Assembly: GCA_015179125.1 (NCBI GenBank)
Contig: WHVA01000278.1
Coordinates: forward strand, 1-64,000
Length of the DNA stretch: 64,000 bases
Origin: Gautieria morchelliformis
Lineage: Eukaryota > Basidiomycota > Agaricomycetes > Gomphales > Gomphaceae
Direction of reading: 5' to 3'
Shown: positions 63,888 to 64,000 of the stretch, one piece after another
Numbering within the stretch: the stretch's first letter is position 1
Layout: the number at the start of each line of letters is the position of its first letter
Notes under the pieces: model-generated
Seen by the model: the letters and a program-made list of their open reading frames with translations, nothing else
Told to the model about the DNA's origin: nothing
The model's database searches: none
Made by a program: the position numbers and the translations under genes

Positions 63888-64000
63888 TTAGGTTAGGAGC
63901 CTTCCATGAGCTTCTGTGTGATAACATGCCATACCTGCACGTGGAACAGGAGGAATTCGCATGAAAGCATATCGCATCCGTCGGAAGAAATGTAAGAAAT
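63888..64000 (-). CDS. Protein kinase-like gene, copy 3, C-terminal end, cut by the window
   Basis: The minus strand carries the last exon, with MRYAFMRIPPVPRAGMACYH and the TEAHGRLLT end as in copy 2, and a stop at 63,888. The 3' neighbour (63,742-63,880, AWRHGQEVLEYNFDILDKNI) repeats the arrangement of the other two blocks. The rest lies outside the window, so its integrity is unknown. Confidence 0.75.
   Translation of the reverse strand, partial: FLHFFRRMRYAFMRIPPVPRAGMACYHTEAHGRLLT

Overview
This is a repeat-dominated window from a filamentous basidiomycete, most likely an Agaricomycete. The evidence is short (about 50 nt) GT-AG introns, fungal FunK1-type kinase sequence, a KRE6/SKN1 cell-wall gene remnant, a Plavaka-type (CACTA-like) transposase, a chromodomain Ty3 element, several Ty1/Copia families and a LINE with an RNase H domain. 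I see no rRNA, tRNA, bacterial operon or CRISPR array. Names such as Copia-1, LINE-1, R1275 and LTR-544 are labels used only in this annotation.

Left end (1-10,023): a broken IS630/Tc1-type transposase gene, a degraded FunK1 kinase gene, an LTR-like AT-rich stretch with tandem repeats and eleven TGAGTCA sites, a small SAM-like hypothetical gene, a 682-bp solo LTR with an exact target duplication, an N-terminal KRE6/SKN1 remnant, and a Copia gag fragment (Copia-3).

Nest 1 (10,024-35,129): one LINE is split into six pieces by younger insertions. It sits at the start codon of the Copia-3 gag (8-bp duplication ATCTTGAT, poly(A) at 35,119-35,130). Inside it lies Copia-2 (minus strand, duplication CAGGA). 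Inside Copia-2 lies Copia-1 (plus strand, duplication CCTTG). Inside Copia-1's 3' LTR lies an antisense solo LTR of the same family (duplication AGAAG). A 1,275-bp LTR-like repeat (R1275) entered the LINE and Copia-2 at least six times. The mismatched flanks of some copies show later recombination: one inversion that flips 111 bp of the LINE zinc-knuckle region, and deletions that include the LINE endonuclease domain.

Middle (35,130-39,713): a Copia-3 PBS remnant, a tyrosine recombinase fragment, and the first copy of a duplicated kinase block carrying a 577-bp CACTG-type MITE.

Nest 2 (39,714-54,877): a Plavaka-type element whose transposase gene is interrupted by an 11.4-kb hAT-like element with an 8-bp duplication (AATAGAGG). 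The transposase frame resumes on the far side. The hAT-like element has no visible transposase. It carries GC-rich proline-rich ORFs, so it looks like a gene-carrying (Pack-type) element, and it was itself hit by a chromovirus (45,251-51,819) and one R1275 copy. The chromovirus has near-identical LTRs, an apparent -1 frameshift heptamer at the gag/pol border and one frameshift in RT.

Right end (54,878-64,000): further copies of the kinase block (a second copy with a hAT MITE, an N-terminal scrap, and a third copy running off the window) and a 237-bp tandem repeat. Every full kinase copy seen has a disabling change. Almost no gene here looks intact. The chromovirus gag, the proline-rich ORFs in the hAT-like element and a few small hypothetical genes are the only open frames I would keep as possible CDS.
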